Translations under genes and position numbers: made by a program
In this document: one piece after another, positions 5,933-7,622 of the stretch
Layout of the letters: each line of letters opens with the position of its first letter
How positions within the stretch are numbered: position 1 is the stretch's first letter
DNA from: an uncultured Veillonella sp.
Lineage (GTDB): Bacteria > Bacillota > Negativicutes > Veillonellales > Veillonellaceae
Direction: 5' to 3'
DNA: 7,622 nt
Assembly: GCA_900549845.1 (NCBI GenBank)
Contig: URPT01000080.1
Span: 1-7,622, forward strand
Notes under the pieces: generated by a model
Database searches by the model: none
What the model was told of the DNA's origin: nothing
What the model saw: the letters and a program-made list of their open reading frames with translations, nothing else

Positions 5933-5979
5933 ATGGTGCGTTGCATGATACAATATGTATGATGTAACGCACCATTTTT
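5933..5979 (+). terminator. Long-stem terminator closing the exporter operon
   Basis: Two 20-nt arms (5933-5952 and 5956-5975) pair with one G-U and one G-G mismatch around a 3-nt ATA loop. The base is a perfect 10-bp stem, ATGGTGCGTT with AACGCACCAT. A short T-run (5975-5979) follows. The hairpin begins 61 nt after the permease stop codon. The 5872-5932 stretch before it holds only a weak 7-bp AT-rich inverted repeat (TCTTAAA/TTTAAGA). Confidence 0.8.
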
Positions 5980-6004
5980 ATATGCTTGTATGTAATTTAT
6001 GCTA

Positions 6005-6024
6005 TATACTTATGAAAATTTCAT
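6005..6024 (+). promoter_or_regulatory. Possible -10 box with overlapping palindrome upstream of the thioesterase
   Basis: TATACT (6005-6010) could serve as a -10 box, though no good -35 was found at the usual distance. It is followed at once by the perfect palindrome ATGAAA-A-TTTCAT (6012-6024), which would cover the transcription start. A promoter is expected after the preceding terminator, but this assignment is tentative. Confidence 0.25.
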
Positions 6025-6051
6025 GCAAGTAATTTGTAATAAACGGGGTAT

Positions 6052-6069
6052 GTAGATTACCTAATCTAC
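6052..6069 (+). promoter_or_regulatory. Inverted repeat in the thioesterase leader
   Basis: GTAGATTA (6052-6059) and TAATCTAC (6062-6069) are perfect 8-bp inverted copies separated by CC, ending 27 nt before the start codon. No T-run follows, so it is not an intrinsic terminator. It could be a repressor site or an mRNA hairpin near the ribosome site. Confidence 0.4.
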
Positions 6070-6096
6070 GGGTAAGTATATTGAATGGAGAACCTT

Positions 6097-6561
6097 ATGG
6101 CTACAACATTGTTAGAATATTTCAATGAATTACGAAATCAGAATCCATTTTCTTGGGTAAAAGATTCTGAAATTACAGCAGTTGAACCAGGTCATGCAGA
6201 AATGACCTTACAAACAAATGATACAGAGTATTGTAATTTCCGAGGAGATTTACATGGTGCCGTTTGTATTGGTTTAGCAGATAGTGTAATGGGGACCGCT
6301 TGTTTCACATTGGGCAAATCTGTTAGCACTATTGATCTTAATGGTAACTATGTGAAAGCTGTTAAGGGTGGTACTGTATTGCGCGGTGTAGCCAATGTAG
6401 AACATAATGGTAAAACAACTATTGTTGCTACAGCACGTATCTATAATGAGTTAGGTGAACTTGTTCACTTGGCACGTGGTACATTTTTTGTACTAGAAGA
6501 GAAGTCATTACCTGAATTACCATGGCGTTTTATTGAAGAAGACAACCCTGATTTGGTATAA
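6097..6561 (+). CDS. PaaI-type hotdog-fold thioesterase
   Basis: The protein belongs to the 4HBT/PaaI hotdog superfamily, whose members hydrolyse acyl-CoA or aroyl-CoA thioesters in the cytoplasm, usually as tetramers. At 154 residues it has family length. Visible are the N-terminal strand region (WVKDSEITAVEPGHAEMTL, 20-38), the substrate-loop and hot-dog helix motif N47-F-R-G-D-L-H53-G54 followed by LADSVMGTAC (60-69) with Asp62 on the helix, and the later strands (TIDLNGNYVKAVKGGTVL; TIVATARIYNELGELVHLARGTFFV). The usual second glycine after HG is Ala55. ATG 6097 is chosen because GGAG lies 6 nt upstream; ATG 6085 would add MENL but has no ribosome site. The acyl substrate cannot be inferred. 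The gene stands between two terminator/promoter regions and is likely transcribed alone or with read-through into pheS. Its last codons contain the pheS promoter. Confidence 0.85.
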   Translation: MATTLLEYFNELRNQNPFSWVKDSEITAVEPGHAEMTLQTNDTEYCNFRGDLHGAVCIGLADSVMGTACFTLGKSVSTIDLNGNYVKAVKGGTVLRGVANVEHNGKTTIVATARIYNELGELVHLARGTFFVLEEKSLPELPWRFIEEDNPDLV

Positions 6562-6562
6562 T
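6533..6562 (+). promoter_or_regulatory. Extended -10 promoter for pheS inside the thioesterase 3' end
   Basis: TTGAAG (6533-6538), an 18-bp spacer and TATAAT (6557-6562), preceded by TGG (6554-6556) as an extended -10, form a strong promoter. TATAAT overlaps the thioesterase stop codon. Transcription would begin near 6569, giving a leader of about 29 nt, too short for a T-box or attenuator. Confidence 0.65.
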
Positions 6563-6597
6563 ATAGTTTAGACTTTTAAATATAGGAGGATGCTTTA

Positions 6598-7620
6598 ATG
6601 GAACAAGAATTACAACGTCTTAAGGCAGAAGCCCTTGAGGCTATCAAAGGCGCTGCTATCAAACAAGCGTTGCAAGATATACGTGTAAAATATCTAGGTA
6701 AAAAAGGTGAGGTAACGGCTTTATTAAAAGGTCTTGGTAAATTATCTCCTGAAGAACGCCCTAAGGCTGGTGCTCTTGTTAATGCGGTTCGTGAAGCATT
6801 AGAGGCTGAAATTGATGCCGTTAAAACTCGTATGGAAACAGAAGAGTTAAATGCTCGCTTAGAGCAAGAGCGTATCGATATTACATTGCCAGGTCGTGCA
6901 CAAAAAATGGGTCATATTCATCCATTAACAAAGGTTAATGAAATGATTGAAGACTTCTTTATGAAAATGGGCTATACCGTTGAAGAAGGCCCTGAGGTTG
7001 AGCAAGATTACTACAACTTTGAATGCTTAAATTTGCCTAAAGATCATCCTGCACGTGATATGCAAGATTCCTTCTATATTACAGAAAACTTCTTATTACG
7101 TACCCATACATCTCCAGTTCAAGCTCGTACAATGCAACGTCATGAACCTAATAGCCCAATTCGTATGATTGCGCCTGGTAAGGTTTATCGTTGGGATTAT
7201 GATGCAACACATTCCCCAGTATTCCATCAAGTGGAAGGTCTCATCATTGACGAGCATATTACATTTGCTGATTTGAAAGGTACATTAGAGTCCTTCTTAC
7301 GTCACATGTATGGTGATGAAACAAAGGTACGTTTCCGTACAAGCTTCTTCCCATTCACAGAACCATCTGCAGAAGTAGATATTTCTTGTGTAATGTGTGG
7401 TGGTGAAGGTTGCCGTGTATGTTCTCATACAGGTTGGCTTGAAATCTTAGGCTGCGGTATGGTTCATCCTGATGTATTGCGCATTAATGGGTACGATCCT
7501 GAAAAGGTTAAAGGCTTTGCCTTTGGTATGGGCGTAGAACGTATTGCTATGCTTTTATATGGCATTAATGATTTACGTCTATTCTTTGAAGATGATGTAC
7601 GATTCTTGGAACAATTTTAG
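6598..7620 (+). CDS. pheS: Phenylalanyl-tRNA synthetase alpha subunit
   Basis: PheS is the catalytic subunit of the (alpha-beta)2 enzyme that charges tRNA-Phe with phenylalanine. The 340-residue protein is complete: an N-terminal coiled-coil arm that contacts tRNA (about 1-90, with KYLGKKGEVTALLKGL), class II motif 1 (GHIHPLTKVNEMIEDFF, from about residue 104), motif 2 (VYRWDYDATHSPVFHQVEG, 196-214, with Arg198), FRTSFFPFTEPSAEVD near 248-261, and motif 3 (GFAFGMGVERIAML, 306-319, with Arg315). Ala308 is the usual residue of the Phe pocket. Four cysteines, C264, C267, C272 and C275, form a CxxC...CxxC insert found in Bacillus-type PheS and absent from the E. coli protein. AGGAGGA lies 7 nt before ATG. 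The gene ends two bases from the window edge, and pheT is expected next. Confidence 0.97.
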   Translation: MEQELQRLKAEALEAIKGAAIKQALQDIRVKYLGKKGEVTALLKGLGKLSPEERPKAGALVNAVREALEAEIDAVKTRMETEELNARLEQERIDITLPGRAQKMGHIHPLTKVNEMIEDFFMKMGYTVEEGPEVEQDYYNFECLNLPKDHPARDMQDSFYITENFLLRTHTSPVQARTMQRHEPNSPIRMIAPGKVYRWDYDATHSPVFHQVEGLIIDEHITFADLKGTLESFLRHMYGDETKVRFRTSFFPFTEPSAEVDISCVMCGGEGCRVCSHTGWLEILGCGMVHPDVLRINGYDPEKVKGFAFGMGVERIAMLLYGINDLRLFFEDDVRFLEQF

Positions 7621-7622
7621 GA

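Noticed and set aside
6097..6561. Thioesterase as a FapR-type lipid regulator (hotdog repressor)
   Set aside because: FapR has an N-terminal helix-turn-helix domain; this protein starts directly with the hotdog fold.
7390..7425. Four-cysteine cluster in PheS as a novel zinc-binding insertion
   Set aside because: The same CxxC...CxxC insert is present in Bacillus-type PheS proteins, so it is a known family variant.
1..7622. CRISPR arrays, tRNA/rRNA genes, insertion sequences, phage or defence genes
   Set aside because: No regularly spaced repeats, cloverleaf-like sequence, transposase motifs or terminal inverted repeats were seen; the genes are core metabolic and envelope functions.

Overview
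The window reads as a chromosomal segment of a low-GC bacterium with an outer membrane, most likely Veillonella or a close relative in the Negativicutes (diderm Firmicutes). The basis is AT-rich coding sequence with Firmicutes-style ribosome binding sites and promoters, a PheS and a phosphofructokinase of Firmicutes type, and type IV pilus and MacA-type envelope genes that suit a two-membrane cell. The genus is an inference from gene content and style; no 16S or marker search was possible. All recognised genes lie on the + strand.

Left part (1-840): the 3' end of a PilN-like gene and a complete PilO-like gene, the inner-membrane assembly proteins of a type IV pilus or type II secretion machine. 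Their frames overlap by about 122 nt, and the block ends in a strong intrinsic terminator. Next comes a shikimate kinase family gene (892-1791); the pil-aroK order is a familiar one in bacteria. Its kinase domain lacks two usual active-site residues and carries a basic, low-complexity tail of about 120 residues that runs 74 nt into the next gene. That gene is a phosphofructokinase of normal length (1718-2677), with substitutions at positions that bind fructose 6-phosphate and at the ATP/PPi-discriminating position 124. A GAAA-loop terminator closes this block.

Middle (2746-5979): a self-contained three-gene operon with its own promoter, a cluster of inverted half-sites over the predicted transcription start, and a long terminal hairpin. 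It encodes a MacA-like periplasmic adaptor, a MacB/LolD-type ATPase and a MacB-type FtsX permease. Together these would form a tripartite macrolide/peptide/lipid-type exporter in which the ATPase and permease are separate proteins. No outer-membrane TolC partner is in the window.

Right part (5980-7622): a PaaI-type hotdog thioesterase whose leader contains two inverted repeats, then pheS, complete, driven by an extended -10 promoter buried in the 3' end of the thioesterase gene. pheT is expected just past the right edge.

Most of the window is conserved housekeeping and envelope biology, and I see no convincing new multi-gene system. The most unusual signals are the two neighbouring enzymes (shikimate kinase-like and PFK-like) with altered substrate-binding residues, the out-of-frame gene overlaps, and the recurring intergenic words and palindromes.
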